Shown here: positions 11,101-22,080 of the stretch, in pieces
Numbering within the stretch: the stretch's first letter is position 1
How the letters are laid out: every line of letters begins with the position of its first letter
Source of the DNA: Hymenopus coronatus
Lineage: Eukaryota > Arthropoda > Insecta > Mantodea > Hymenopodidae
Length of the DNA: 64,000 nt
Direction of reading: 5' to 3'
Assembly (NCBI GenBank): GCA_030762935.1
Contig: CM060883.1
Coordinates: 98,220,001 to 98,284,000, forward strand
Notes under the pieces: generated by a model
Told to the model about the DNA's origin: nothing
What the model saw: only the letters and a program-made list of their open reading frames with translations
The model's database searches: none
Made by a program: the position numbers and the translations under genes

Positions 11101-12642
11101 TTATTACACGTCACTATCACAAACTACAACTATTCTGGTCTCTCCACTCGAGATCCAAGCGTTCCAACAATTGCCGGTAAACAGCTGACAAGCGACTTGC
11201 CAGTGTTTTTGTAATAATGTGAGTCGAACACTATAGACGCAACAATGAAAAGCTGTCAGAATAAGAATAGAAACATAGCGTTTTATTACAATTAGAAATT
11301 AACATTCGAACCAAATTATTAAAAAGGTAGGTGACATTCAAGCTCACAGATTAAAGTCATTGGCCCGTATACCTGGAGAATGGATTCCAAACCCGGGCAC
11401 TCCGGATATCTGACAACCGTGCAAGTATTTATCTTTTAATAAATATAGGATTCATGACTAAGGTGAATCAAAGAGTGTTAGTACGACAGGAAATAACGTT
11501 TCAAAGTGCTGGCAACATGGATAGTAAGGAAACAGCTTTGTGATGTCGTGCAGTGCTTGCGTTAAACATTCTCAGCGAGTGTTATAACCTCATCTTGATT
11601 CACTTTGTCGCCTTATACACTCATTCGGATTGTGTGCAGCAGGAACAAATATGCTAGAAGCATGTTCAATAAATACAACTGTTACCGATTAAGCTGCAAA
11701 AAGACCATGTGGGTTTGGGAAGACGTCTTCCTGCAGATAGGACCGCAGCAACACCAATGACTAACTGTATTCCTCAACAATTACTTTTAAAAGTGATTAT
11801 TTTTTTAAACCAACTGACTGTTTATTCATTTCTGTGGACGAGATCAGCCGATAGGTTTTCTGAAAAGTACTTCATTTTATATGTTATGTATGTGAACGAA
11901 CAAAATAACGCTAGCCGCTGTTTCTATAAACTGGTGCCAGCTGATGCTAAGTGCCTTAAAGAAAAAACTATGCAAACATAAGTGTAGAAATGCTTTAAGA
12001 AAAGCTTATAGCGTACTGGTATAAGAACTGTCGCAGCTATGGCTCAAAGAATGAGCCTTGTTTGTGACGTCAGTCCTGTTCGTAAGTTTGATAACATACC
12101 CGGCTTATCTCAAAGTTAAAACGCTTGCACTTCTAATGATTGTTGTCAGTTTTTGTTCTTTGATGCAGTTCCTAAACTTGTCATCTGAAAAACTGTTATA
12201 AATTGGCAGGGCTTTATAAAAAACGTTCACTGAGAAACAAACACTCTGTTACTGGGTTTCTTAATGGATATATCATGTGTTCTGTCTATAAATAGCACAA
12301 CGAAGCAGAAAGAGCTTAAAGTGAAACACAAAATATTATTAATTCCGCAATAGAAACTCTTAAAGAAATGTGTTAGGTTGATGTTTATTTGAGTGTTTGC
12401 AAACATTACTTTATACATACTGTAAACTCCAACCTGAAGAGGAAGGTGAAAACAGAGAGTTTGGCAAATAAGAGGACGAAGTTGAAAGAAGGTTTCCTTG
12501 AAGTAAGGTGATAAAGTGAAGAAAATAAAAGCGGTTTGTACGGCAACAGTGACGACGTACATCAAGCAGGTGAGGTTAGCGACACAGAGTATAAAGTCAG
12601 CAGCATTTCTAACCTTAAATGCTTTTCTATTCTGCAAAAAGC
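11101..12642. other. Spacer without recognisable gene
   Basis: This is single-copy-looking AT-rich sequence. The longest frame is a hydrophobic 141-codon one on the minus strand (12227-12652) with no family motif, whose start already lies inside element R copy 3. A GC-richer patch at 11360-11410 contains a weak match to a Pol III B box on the minus strand. No feature could be supported. Confidence 0.5.
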
Positions 12643-13500
12643 TGATGTCCATTCACATGACTTGCTCTACATCTCTGCAACAAATTATTGTTAAGAACCT
12701 TATGCTACTATTTACTTCATGATAATCAGACAAAGATAGCAGAAATAGTCTTATTACTTGCTTCCTTGTAAGTAGAAGCGAAATAAGCGAGTACCATAGG
12801 TTAAAGTGATAGTCAAAAGCTGGTTGCTATGTGACTGATGTTCCTTTGTTTGTATGGACAGGAGTTGACAAATTCCTGTATGACAAAAGTATAAGTTTTT
12901 CAAAGCTGAAACCGAAAACAAGAATTATCGAAAAAACGAACAACTCGACGAAAAAAATGTATGTTACATAAATTGTGTGTTTTAACATGCTCTACGTTTT
13001 TGTGCGGTTAGTGTGTGTCTATCTCTTACGGTTTAGCAGTTATGCAAAATTCCATAAAATTGATCCACAATAAGTAGTCTTCAGAGGTTATTCCCAGAAA
13101 ATGCAAAATATACATTTCATTTGACAGGTAAATACCTTTAATATACGATATTGTAATCAAAATCGTTAGAGCCATTTTCAATAAAATCAAAATTTTCGAA
13201 AAAAGTTCCAGATAAAGGGTAGTTGGCGGTGAGGGGATTTTCTTGAAAATCTTCATGTCGCATCCATGGAAGATACCAAACCTAAATACCTTGTTTGGTA
13301 TTCAATGGTCTTTTCGTCTTTTCGTTTTTCATAGACATACGCATACACAGGTACCTTTTTCTGAAAATGCTTTTTTTTTTTTTTTTTTTTTTTTTTTGGA
13401 TTCAGGGAGTCCCAAAACATGTATTTCCGGTAAAATATCGGTATCGAACTGCAATACCTTCTCTATACACTATGTAGTTAGTACGTGTAGAGAAAGTAAA
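12643..13500 (+). repeat. Dispersed element R, copy 3 (near full length)
   Basis: This is one of the most complete + copies, 858 bp. The 5' end is GATGTCCATTCACATGACTT, followed by GCTCTACATCTCTGCAACAA. Next come the AAGTGATAGTCAAAAGCTGG and TGGTTGCTATGTGACTG blocks, the TTTTAACATGCTCTACG and TCTTACGGTTTAGCAGTTAT blocks, AGGTTATTCCCAGAAAATGC (13085-13104), the AAAATTTTCGAAAAAAGTTC and CATGTCGCATCC blocks, a poly(T) tract, ATTTCCGGTAAAATATCGG, and the 3' end TGTAGAGAAAGTAAA. The 3' terminus can fold: TTCTCTATACACTATGTA pairs imperfectly with the following TTAGTACGTGTAGAGAA. It has no open frame of note. It is useful as the reference for comparison with the satellite. Confidence 0.88.
13371..13397 (+). 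repeat. T27 homopolymer inside element R copy 3
   Basis: Twenty-seven consecutive T residues sit where other copies read AAATGCTTTTTT followed by ATTCAGGGG. It is a slippage expansion of a short T run already present in the family. Confidence 0.95.
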
Positions 13501-14702
13501 ATGAGTTGAGTGTCTCTGCCGAGGTTTGAGCGTTGCCTAGAGTTGGTGAAACCTTTACCGTCTCTAAGGTCACCTCATTTGGCAGATGAGGAAAACCTCA
13601 AAAGTTTTTCTTTAAAGTATGCTTAGCGGTCCGTGATGACAGTGTGTAAGAAACAAGTCAGCTGCTTGAGCCCGGAACCGTTCTGTTGAGAGTCAAAGCT
13701 GTTTTATAAGGCTACATAACTCTTTCCCAAACTACATTATTATTATTATATTGCTGACTGATCTAATGCAAGTAGTTGAGAGTTTCCACCGCTAGACTGC
13801 GCTCGATGAGAAACGCCCGCCCGCTCGTGCCTCGTCTGTCATTTTGGTAGTGAGCATCTACCTAGTAGAGACGTCAAACGGGTGAAATGCCTTCTGTGCG
13901 GTTTAAGTGAAACATTTGACGGTGAAGGAATGTGAACAGTGTGGTTCTGAAACTGCACTCTTGGTACACTAGTTCTTGCACACCTCGTTTCGTGCTGCTA
14001 CTGGCTCTGCATCTTCACCAACTGATTGGTAAGTACACAATAATAAGTAATTTCTTCTTTCTTGGCCAACTCTCCACTTTTGATGAGTTAGTTTATGATC
14101 TCAGTCCCTAAGGCTCGAGTAAACACGTGTTAACTGATGAACAAAGTAGCATCACTTTTGTTTACAATAACCAATTAGCTGCAAGTTCCGCTACCTGGAA
14201 AGAAACAACCGCTGTCATGACTGTAGCAAACCTTTTCCCCAAATGTTCATATTTTAACTGTGTAAAATGTTTTATAATGTTAATAGCAATAACAATAATT
14301 GTCAATTTTAAACTGGACAAGAATTTAAATAAATGTGTAACTACTTATATCGCCACTGTGAGGGAGGGATAACTGACGTCATACTCTAGTATTTGTTTTG
14401 AATGCGCCTTTATATCAGAATGGAAACGGATTAACAGCAGCAGTAGCTGTAGTCAACACACTCGAATCTTTTGGCAATTAATTTCACGATTCTGTATTAT
14501 ATGCAAGTGTAATATATATTCATAATATAATGCGCTATACTTGTGTATTGACCAAAGGCACAATGAAGTTATTATCAAATGTTTTTATCACAAAACACAT
14601 TGTTGCAAGCTGTCCGCGATCCTCAAGGCGTCTCCTACCTTTCCGTCAGTCTTACAAACAGCTAATTTCTTTTCTTTCTCTAGTTTAACTTCGGCAAGGC
14701 TC
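13501..14702. other. Spacer with a CpG-rich patch and a candidate splice donor
   Basis: No protein-coding frame is convincing. Positions about 13790-13840 are GC-rich with many CG dinucleotides, in contrast to the AT-rich surroundings. At 14029 the sequence ATTG|GTAAGTAC is a strong match to a 5' splice site. ATGs between 13880 and 13930 run quickly into stops. An untranslated first exon of a gene lying elsewhere would look like this, but nothing else supports transcription. Confidence 0.3.
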
Positions 14703-15518
14703 ATTTGCTCTCTCTCTCTAGCCCCGTATGTACAATGTACATAGCGGATAGCGAAGGTATGGTATTCCAATCAAAAAGCGGATACTTGCACCGGAAATAC
14801 ATATTTTGGGGTCCCCTGAGTCCGATTTTTTTAGAAAAAGGTCCGTGTACAGCATACCTCAAAAACGAAAATACCGTCAAATACTAAACTTAGTATTTAG
14901 GTTTGGTATCTTCCAAGGGTGCGACACGAACATTTCCTACAAAATCCTCCCACCACAAACTACCCTTTACATGGAACAATTTTCGAAAATTTTAGTTTCT
15001 GAAAAATGCCTCAAACGATTTTGATTAAAATGTCGTACAATAAAGTTATTTACATGCCAAATAAAACGAATATCTTGAATTTTCTGGGTTTGGCCACAGA
15101 AGACATCTTTATTTTGGCCATATTTTGCTTAACTGCTAAACTGTAAGAGATACACAAAAACTTGGTGTAGATCTCGTCAAAACACATAAGTTATGCCCTT
15201 TACGTTTTTGTTGTGGAGGTAACCGTTTCCGAGATGTTCGTCGTTATTAGTTTCAAACATTTCTCAAACCTAAAGTGTCTGTTTTTCTCTTGTTCTACTC
15301 CTGGCTAAGCGAAGAAGCGATTGGCAACGACACGTTTTAAAACATTTGACTATCACCTGGTGTATTCCTTTATTTCCCTTCTACTTATAAGGAACTAAGA
15401 AATAAGAACATTCTGCTAATGTTTATCTCGATTAGCATTGTGTAGAAAGAAGAATAAACTTTTGTAAGAAGCTTGTAGAGTAGCTAGAGAAAGTCATATG
15501 AATGTAACACATCAGATG
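14703..15518 (-). repeat. Dispersed element R, copy 4 (near full length)
   Basis: This inverted copy is about 816 bp. On the + strand it begins with CTCTCTCTCTAGCCCCG and TGTACAATGTACATAG, then CACCGGAAATACATATTTTG, GGTTTGGTATCTTCCAAGG, CCCTTTACATGGAACAATTT, AAACGATTTTGATTAAAATG, GAATTTTCTGGGTTTGGCC, CTAAACTGTAAGAGATACAC, TCTCGTCAAAACACATAAG, GTAACCGTTTCCGAGATG and TTTGACTATCACCTGG, and it ends with CTAGAGAAAGTCATATGAAT and ACACATCAGATG. On its own strand the block TTTTGACGAGATCTACACC is the counterpart of the satellite's TTTAACGAGAGTAGTACG. Confidence 0.87.
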
Positions 15519-16087
15519 TTTGTATACCAATCGGATAAAGTTTCAATGGCGTCCTTTCTGTAACTTATGGTGACATTCCGGAAATGATAATTAATACCTT
15601 TAATGAGTTCCTATCAGATTCAATAAAATTAAACTGTGAATGATAGATTGTGAATTCTCTGTTCAGGTGACATGTAATGTGTTCCATGACACACGGTGCT
15701 ACCAAAATGGCAACAAAACCGTTCTTTAGGAAAAGCTATGGTTCCACCACACACACACAAACGGTCTTACGGCTGTTACTGGCGATCCATACTTAAAAGT
15801 GTTGAAAACAGCTTAGGGCCCTAAATATTTATAACAGACCAAGAGGCTACAATACGGCTCTAATGACGAAATAACAAAAGTGCCCACGCATAGAAGTAAT
15901 GCCAAGTGGTGGAACCATCGTATACTAGTAATGTGTTAAGATGTCTACAACACCGCCAATAAGTATGACGTGTGTAAACCGGCTTGCAATCAAAGTCAGA
16001 TTTCACTTCTTAGCTCGACTGTGTTTTGTTAACAGTTTGGTGCAACATTATTCTCTCACTTTGCAAACTGCAGACAAAATTAAAAAC
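15519..16087. other. Spacer containing a possible MITE
   Basis: This is AT-rich single-copy-looking sequence between R copies. Apart from the inverted-repeat pair at 15738-15918 I see nothing to annotate. A 62-codon frame starting at 15941 has no recognisable content and runs into the next R copy. Confidence 0.5.
15738..15918. mobile_element. Possible small MITE with 13-bp perfect inverted repeats
   Basis: ATGGTTCCACCAC at 15738-15750 is the exact reverse complement of GTGGTGGAACCAT at 15906-15918, enclosing 155 bp with no coding frame. The size and terminal symmetry fit a miniature inverted-repeat element. I cannot see a clear target-site duplication immediately outside the arms, so a chance inverted repeat or an older element without intact flanks remains possible. 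Confidence 0.35.
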
Positions 16088-16349
16088 TCGAATGTATTCC
16101 ATTCGCATGACTTTCTCTACCCGCTCTGAAAATAAACTGTTCTTATTGAAAATATAGTTCTATCTGCATCTAGATACATATTAGCAGAAATTGTCTCACT
16201 TGCTTCTACACAAAAGAGATAAGGAAATACAATAGTCTAATCTTTAAAAAGCTGTGGTTATGTGAACAGTTCAAGTTCGGTTCTCTTGCATCGCCAGAAG
16301 TAAAACAAAAGGCAGCTGAAATGAAAGATTACTTCCCATTTGAAAAAAA
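16088..16349 (+). repeat. Dispersed element R, copy 5 (5' part only)
   Basis: It starts with TCGAATGTATTCCATTCGC and ATGACTTTCTCTACCCG, the family 5' end, and continues through TTAGCAGAAATTGTCTCACT, CTTGCTTCTAC, AAAAGCTGTGGTTATGTGAA and GCATCGCCAGAAGT, parallel to copy 3 and to the copy at 60369-61159. It breaks off at AAAAAAA 16343-16349, where the 5' end of another copy begins, so copies 5 and 6 are head-to-tail. Confidence 0.7.
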
Positions 16350-16682
16350 TCTGATGCGTGTTCCATTCACAAGATTTTCTCTAGCTGTTCCACAAACAAC
16401 CTTTTTGCAAAGTGCAAATCAAAGTAAACCTTACCAGATTGGTCTTATTGCTTGATTCCTTGACAGTTCAACGGAAATAGGAATGTACTACGCTAAAGCG
16501 ATAGCTAAATCTCTTAAATGTCAATCGCTGTGCCGAACAATTAAAATTCGGATGCCTTTGCTTCCTGGGGGGAAACAAAAGGGAGAGAAAAAGAAAGATG
16601 GCTTCCTGTTTGAGAAAAGTTTAAAACTGAAACAAATAACTTGGCATTGTCCTAAAAATGGTTGTAAAGAATGTATGTCTGA
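16350..16682 (+). repeat. Dispersed element R, copy 6: 5' half, runs into the satellite
   Basis: TCTGATGCGTGTTCCATTCA is the family 5' end, followed by the diverged counterparts of the ATTGCTTGATTCCTTG, GTACTACGCTAAAGCGATAG, TTTGAGAAAAGTTTAAAACT and AAAAATGGTTGTAAAG blocks. At 16683 the copy passes without a break into TTTAACGAGAGTAGTACG, the first satellite monomer. In other copies the same position is followed by TTTTAACGAGA-like sequence, so the junction is collinear with R. This is the left half of the R copy that appears to host the whole satellite; its right half is at 57808-57946. Confidence 0.65.
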
Positions 16683-19600
16683 TTTAACGAGAGTAGTACG
16701 TTTCTGTCTGCCAGGTATAGAAAAGTCATCCGAGGTCTTTAGAAACTACTCCCACAGAATTCAACATATGCATTTAACGAGAGTAGTACGTTTCTGTCTG
16801 TCTCTTTGCCAGTTATAGAAAAGTCATCCGAGGTCTTTAGAAGCTACTCCCAAAAAATTCAACATAAACATTTAACGAGAGTAGTACGTTTCTGTCTGCC
16901 AGTTATAGAAAAGACATCCGAGGTCTTTAGAAGCTACTCCCACAAGATTCAACATATGCATTTAACGAGAGTAGTACGTTTCTGTCTGTCTCTTTGCCAG
17001 TTATAGAAAAGTCATCCGAGGTCTTTAGAAACTACTCCCACAAAACGCAACATAAACATTTAACGAGAGTAGTACGTTTCTGTCTGTCTCTCTGCCAGTT
17101 ATAGAAAAGTCATACGAGGTCTTTAGAAACTACTCCCACAAAATGCAACATAAACATTTAACGAGAGTAGTACGTTTCTGTCTGCCAGTTATAGAAAAGT
17201 CATCCGAGGCCTTTAGAAGCTACTCCCACAAAATTCAACATTAGCATTTAACGAGAATAGTACGTTTCTGTCTGCCAGTTATAGAAAAGTCATCCGAGGT
17301 CTTTAGAAGCTACTCCCACAAAATGCAACATAAACATTTAACGAGAGTAGTACGTTTCTGTGTGCCAATTATAGAAAAGTCATCCGAGGTCTTTAGAAGA
17401 TAATCCCACAAAATTCAACATAAACATTTAACGAGAATATTACGTTTCTGTCGGTCTCTTTGCCGGTTATAGAAAAGTCATCCGAGGTCTTTAGAAGCTA
17501 CTCCCACAAAATTCAAGATAAACATTTAACGAGAGTAGTGCGTTTCTGTCTGCCAGTTATAGAAAAGTCATCCGGGGTCTTTAGAAGCTACTCCCACAAA
17601 ATGCAACATAAGCATTTAACGAGAGTAGTACGTTTCTGTGTACCAGTTATAGAAAAGTCATCCGAGGTCTTTAGAAGCTAATCCCACAAAATTCAACATA
17701 AACATTTAACGAGAGTAGTACGTTTCTGTCGGTCTCTTTGCCAGTTATAGAAAAGTCATCCGAGGTCTTTGGAAGCTACTCCCACAAAAATACACATAAA
17801 CATTTGACGAGAGTAGTGCGTTTCTGTATGTCTCTTTGCCAGTTATAGAAAAGTCATCCGAGGTCTTTAGAAGCTACTCCCACAAAATTCAACATACACA
17901 TTTAACGAGAGTAGTACGTTTCTGTCGGCCAGTTATAGAAAAGTCATCCGAGGTCTTTAGAAGCTACTCCCACAAAATGCAACATAAACATTTAACCAGA
18001 GTAGTACGTTTCTGTCTGTCTCTTTGCCAGTTATAGAAAAGTCATCCGAGGTCTTTAGAAGCTACTCCCACAAAATTCAACATAAACATTTAACGAGAGT
18101 AGTACGTTTCTGTCTGCCAGTTATAGAAAAGTCATCCGAGGTCTTTAGAAGCGACTTCCACATAATTCAACATAAGCATTTAACGAGTGTAGTACGTTTA
18201 GTACTTTTCTGTGTGCCAGTTATAGAAAAGTCATCCGAGGTCTTTAGAAGCTACTCCCACAAAATTCAACATAAACATTTAACGAGAGTAGTAACTTTTT
18301 GTCTGTCTCTTTGTCAGTTATAGAAAAGTCATCCGAGGTCTTTAGAAGCTACTCCCACAAAATTCAACATAAACATTTAACGACAGTAGTACGTTTCTGT
18401 CTGTCTCTTTGCCAGTTATAGAAAAGTCATCCGAGGTCTTTAGAAGCTACTCCCACAAAATTCAACATACACATTTAACGAGAGTAGTGCGTTTCTGTCT
18501 GCCAGTTATAGAAAAGTCATCCGAGGTCTTTAGAAGCTAATCCCACAAAATTCAACATAAACATTTAACGAGAGTAGTACGTTTCTGTCGGTCTCTTTGC
18601 CAGTTATAGAAAAGTCATCCGAGGTCTTTGGAAACTACTCCCACAAAAATCAACATAAACATTTGACGAGAGTAGTGCGTTTCTGTATGTCTCTTTGCCA
18701 GTTATAGAAAAGTCATCCGACGTCTTTAGAAGCTACTCCCACAAAATTCAACATACACATTTAACGAGAGTAGTACGTTTCTGTCCGCCAGTTATAGAAA
18801 AGTCATCCGAGGTGTTTAGAAGCTACTCCCACAAAATTCAACATAAACATTTAACGACAGTAGTACGTTTCTGTCTGTCTCTTTGCCAGTTATAGAAAAG
18901 TCATCCGAGGTCTTTAGAAGCTACTCCCACAAAATTCAACATAAACATTTAACGAGAGTAGTACGTTTCTGTCTGCCAGTTATAGAAAAGTCATCCGAGG
19001 TCTTTAGAAGCTACTCCCATAAAATTCAACATAAACATTTAACGAGAGCAGTACGTTTCTGTCTGCCAGTTATAGAAAAGTCATCCGAGGTCCTTAGAAG
19101 CTACTCCCACAAAATTCAACATAAACATTTAACGAGTGGTACGTTTCTGTCTGTCTCTTTGCCAGTTATAGAAAAGTCATCCGAGGTCTTTAGAAGCTAC
19201 TCCCACAAAATTCAACATAAACATTTAACGAGAGTAGTAACTTTTTGTCTGTCTCTTTGTCAGTTATAGAAAAGTCATCCGAGGTCTTTAGAAGCTACTC
19301 CCACAAAATTCAACATAAACATTTAACGACAGTAGTACGTTTCTGTCTGTCTCTTTGCCAATTATAGAAAAGTCATCCGAGGTCTTTGGAAGCTACTCCC
19401 ATAAAATTCAACATAAACATTTAAACAGAGCAGTACGTTTCTGTCTGCCAGTTATAGAAAAGTCATCCGAGGTCTTTAGAAGCTACTCCCACAAAATGCA
19501 ACATAAACATTTAACCAGAGTAGTACGTTTCTGTCTGTCTCTTTGCCAGTTATAGAAAAGTCATCCGAGGTCTTTAGAAGCTACTCCCACAAAATTCAAC

Positions 19601-20199
19601 ATAAACATTTATCGAGAGTAGTACGTTTCTGTCTGTCCCTTTGCCAGTTATAGAAAAGTCATCCGAGGTCTTTAGAAGCTACTCCCACAAAATTCAACAT
19701 AAACATTTAACGAGAGTGGTACGTTTCTGTCTGCAAGTTATAGAAAAGTCATCCGAGGTCTTTAGAAGCTACTGCCACAAAATTAAACATAAACATTTAA
19801 ACAGAGTAGTGTATTTCTGTCTGCCAGTTATAGAAAAGTCATCCGAGGTCTTTAGCAGCTACTCCCACAACATTCAACATAAACATTTAACGAGAGTAGT
19901 GCGTTTCTGTCTGCCAGTTATAGAAAAGTCATCCGAGGTCTTTAGAAGCTACTCCCACAAAATTCAACATAAACATTTAACGAGAGTAGTACGTTTCTGT
20001 CTGCCAGCTATAGAAGAGTCATCCGAGGTCTTTAGAAGCGACTCCCACATAATTCAACATAAGCATTTAACGAGTGTAGTACGTTTCTGTCTGCCAGTTA
20101 TAGAAAAGTCATCCGAGGTCTTTAGAAGCTACTCCCACAAAATGCAACATAAACATTTAACGAGAGTGCTACGTTTCTGTCTGCCATTTATAGAAAAGT

Positions 20200-22080
20200 C
20201 ATCCGAGGTCTTTAGCAGCTACTCCCACAAAATTCAACATAAACATTTAACGAGAGTAGTGCATTTCTGTCTGCCAGTTATAGAAAAGTCATCCGAGGTC
20301 TTTAGAAGCTACTCCCACAAAATTCAACATAAACATTTAACGAGAGTACCGCGTTTCTGTCTGCCAGTTATAGAAAAGTCATTCGAGGTCTTTAGAAGTT
20401 AATCCCACAAAATTCAACATAAACATTTAACGAGAGTTGTACGTTTCTGTCTGTCTCTTTGCCAGTTATAGAAACATCATCCGAGGTCTTTAGAAGCTAC
20501 TCCATAAAATTCAACATAAACATTTAACGAGAGTAGTACGTTTCTGTCTGTCTCTTTGCCAGTTATAGAAAGGTCATCCGAGGTCTATAGAAGCTACTCC
20601 CACAAAATTCAACATAAACATTTAACGAGAGTAGTGCGCTTCTGTCTGCCAGTTACAGAAAGGTCATCCAAGGTCTTTAGAAGCTAATCCCACCATATTC
20701 AACATAAACTTTAACGAGAGTAGTACGTTTCTGTTTGCCAGTTATAGAAAAGTCATCCGAGGTCTTTAGAAGCTACTCCCTCAAAATTCAACATAAGCAT
20801 TTAACGAGAGTAGTACGTTTCTGTCTGTCTCTATCCGGTTATAGAAAAGACATCCGAGGTCTTTAGAAGCTACTCCCACAAAATCCAACATAAACATTTA
20901 ACGAGAGTAGTACGTTTCTGTCTGCCAGTTATAGAAAAGTCATCCTAGGTCTTTAGAAGCTACTCCCACAAAATTCAACATAAGCATTTAACGAGAGTAG
21001 TACGTTTCTGTCTGTCTCTTTGCCAGCTATAGAAAAGACATCCGAGGTCTTTAGAAGCTACTCCCACAAAATGCAACATAAACATTTAACGACAGTAGTA
21101 CGTTTCTGCCTGCCAGTTATAGAAAAGTCATCCGAGGTCTTTAGAGGTTACTCCCACAAAATGCAAGATAAACATTTAACGAGAGTAGTACGTTTCTGTC
21201 TGCCAGTTATAAAAAAGTCATCCGAGGTCTTAAGCAGCTACTGCCACAAAATTTAACATAAACATTTAACGAGAGAAGTGCGTTTCTGTCTGCCAGTTTT
21301 AGAAAAGTCATCCGAGGCTTTAGAAGCTATTCCCACAAAATGCAACATAAACATTTAACGAGAGTAGTACGTTTCTGTCTGCCAGTTATAGAAAAGTCAT
21401 CCCAGGTCTTTAGAAGCTACTCCCACATAATTCAACATAAGCATTTAACGAGTTTAGTACGTTTCTGTCTGCCAGTTATAGAAAAGTCATCCAAGGTCTT
21501 TAGAAGCTACTCCCACAAAATTCAACATAAACATTTAACGATAGTAGTGCGTTTCTGTCTGCCAGTTATAGAAAAGTCATCCGAGGTCTTTAGCAGCTAC
21601 TCCCACAAAATTCAACATAAACATTTAACGAGAGTAGTGCGTTTCTGTCTGCCAGTTATAGAAAAGTCATCCGAAATCTTTAGAAGCTAATCCCACAAAA
21701 TTCAACATAAACATTTAACGAGAGTAGTACGTTACTGTCTGTCTCTTTGCCAGTTATAGAAAAGTCATCCGAGGTCTTTAGAAGCGACTCCCACATTATT
21801 CAACATAAGCATTTAACGAGTGTAGTACGTTTCTGTCTGCCAGTTATAGAAAAGTCATCCAAGGTCTTTAGAAGCTACTCCCACAAAATGCAACATAAAC
21901 ATTTAACGAGAGTACTACGTTTCTGTCTGCCATTTATAGATAAGTCATCCGAGGTCTTTAGCAGCTACTCCCACAAAATTCAACATAAACATTTAACGAG
22001 AGTAGTGCATTTCTGTCTGCCAGCTATAGAAAAATCATCCGAGGTCTTTAGTAGCTACTCCCACAAAATTCAACATAAAC
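20200..22080 (+). repeat. Higher-order block duplicated at +4.66 kb
   Basis: The ordered series of monomer variants here (for example AGTACCGCG, AGAAGTTAATCCC, the shortened AGCTACTCCATAAAATTC, TCTGCCTGCCAG and GAGGTTACTCCCAC) recurs at about 24860-26735 with an offset of 4656-4657 bp. The match ends where 22050 reads TTTAGTAGCTACTCC and the partner reads TTTAGAAGCTACTCC and then changes variant order. Confidence 0.75.

Noticed and set aside
11360..11420. tRNA-derived SINE head (B-box-like GGGTTTGGAATCC on the minus strand)
   Set aside because: The match to the B box is imperfect, no A box is found at the right distance, and no tail is visible.
12227..12652. 141-codon hydrophobic minus-strand frame
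   Set aside because: It has no recognisable family or motif, AT-rich DNA often yields hydrophobic frames, and its start lies in element R copy 3.
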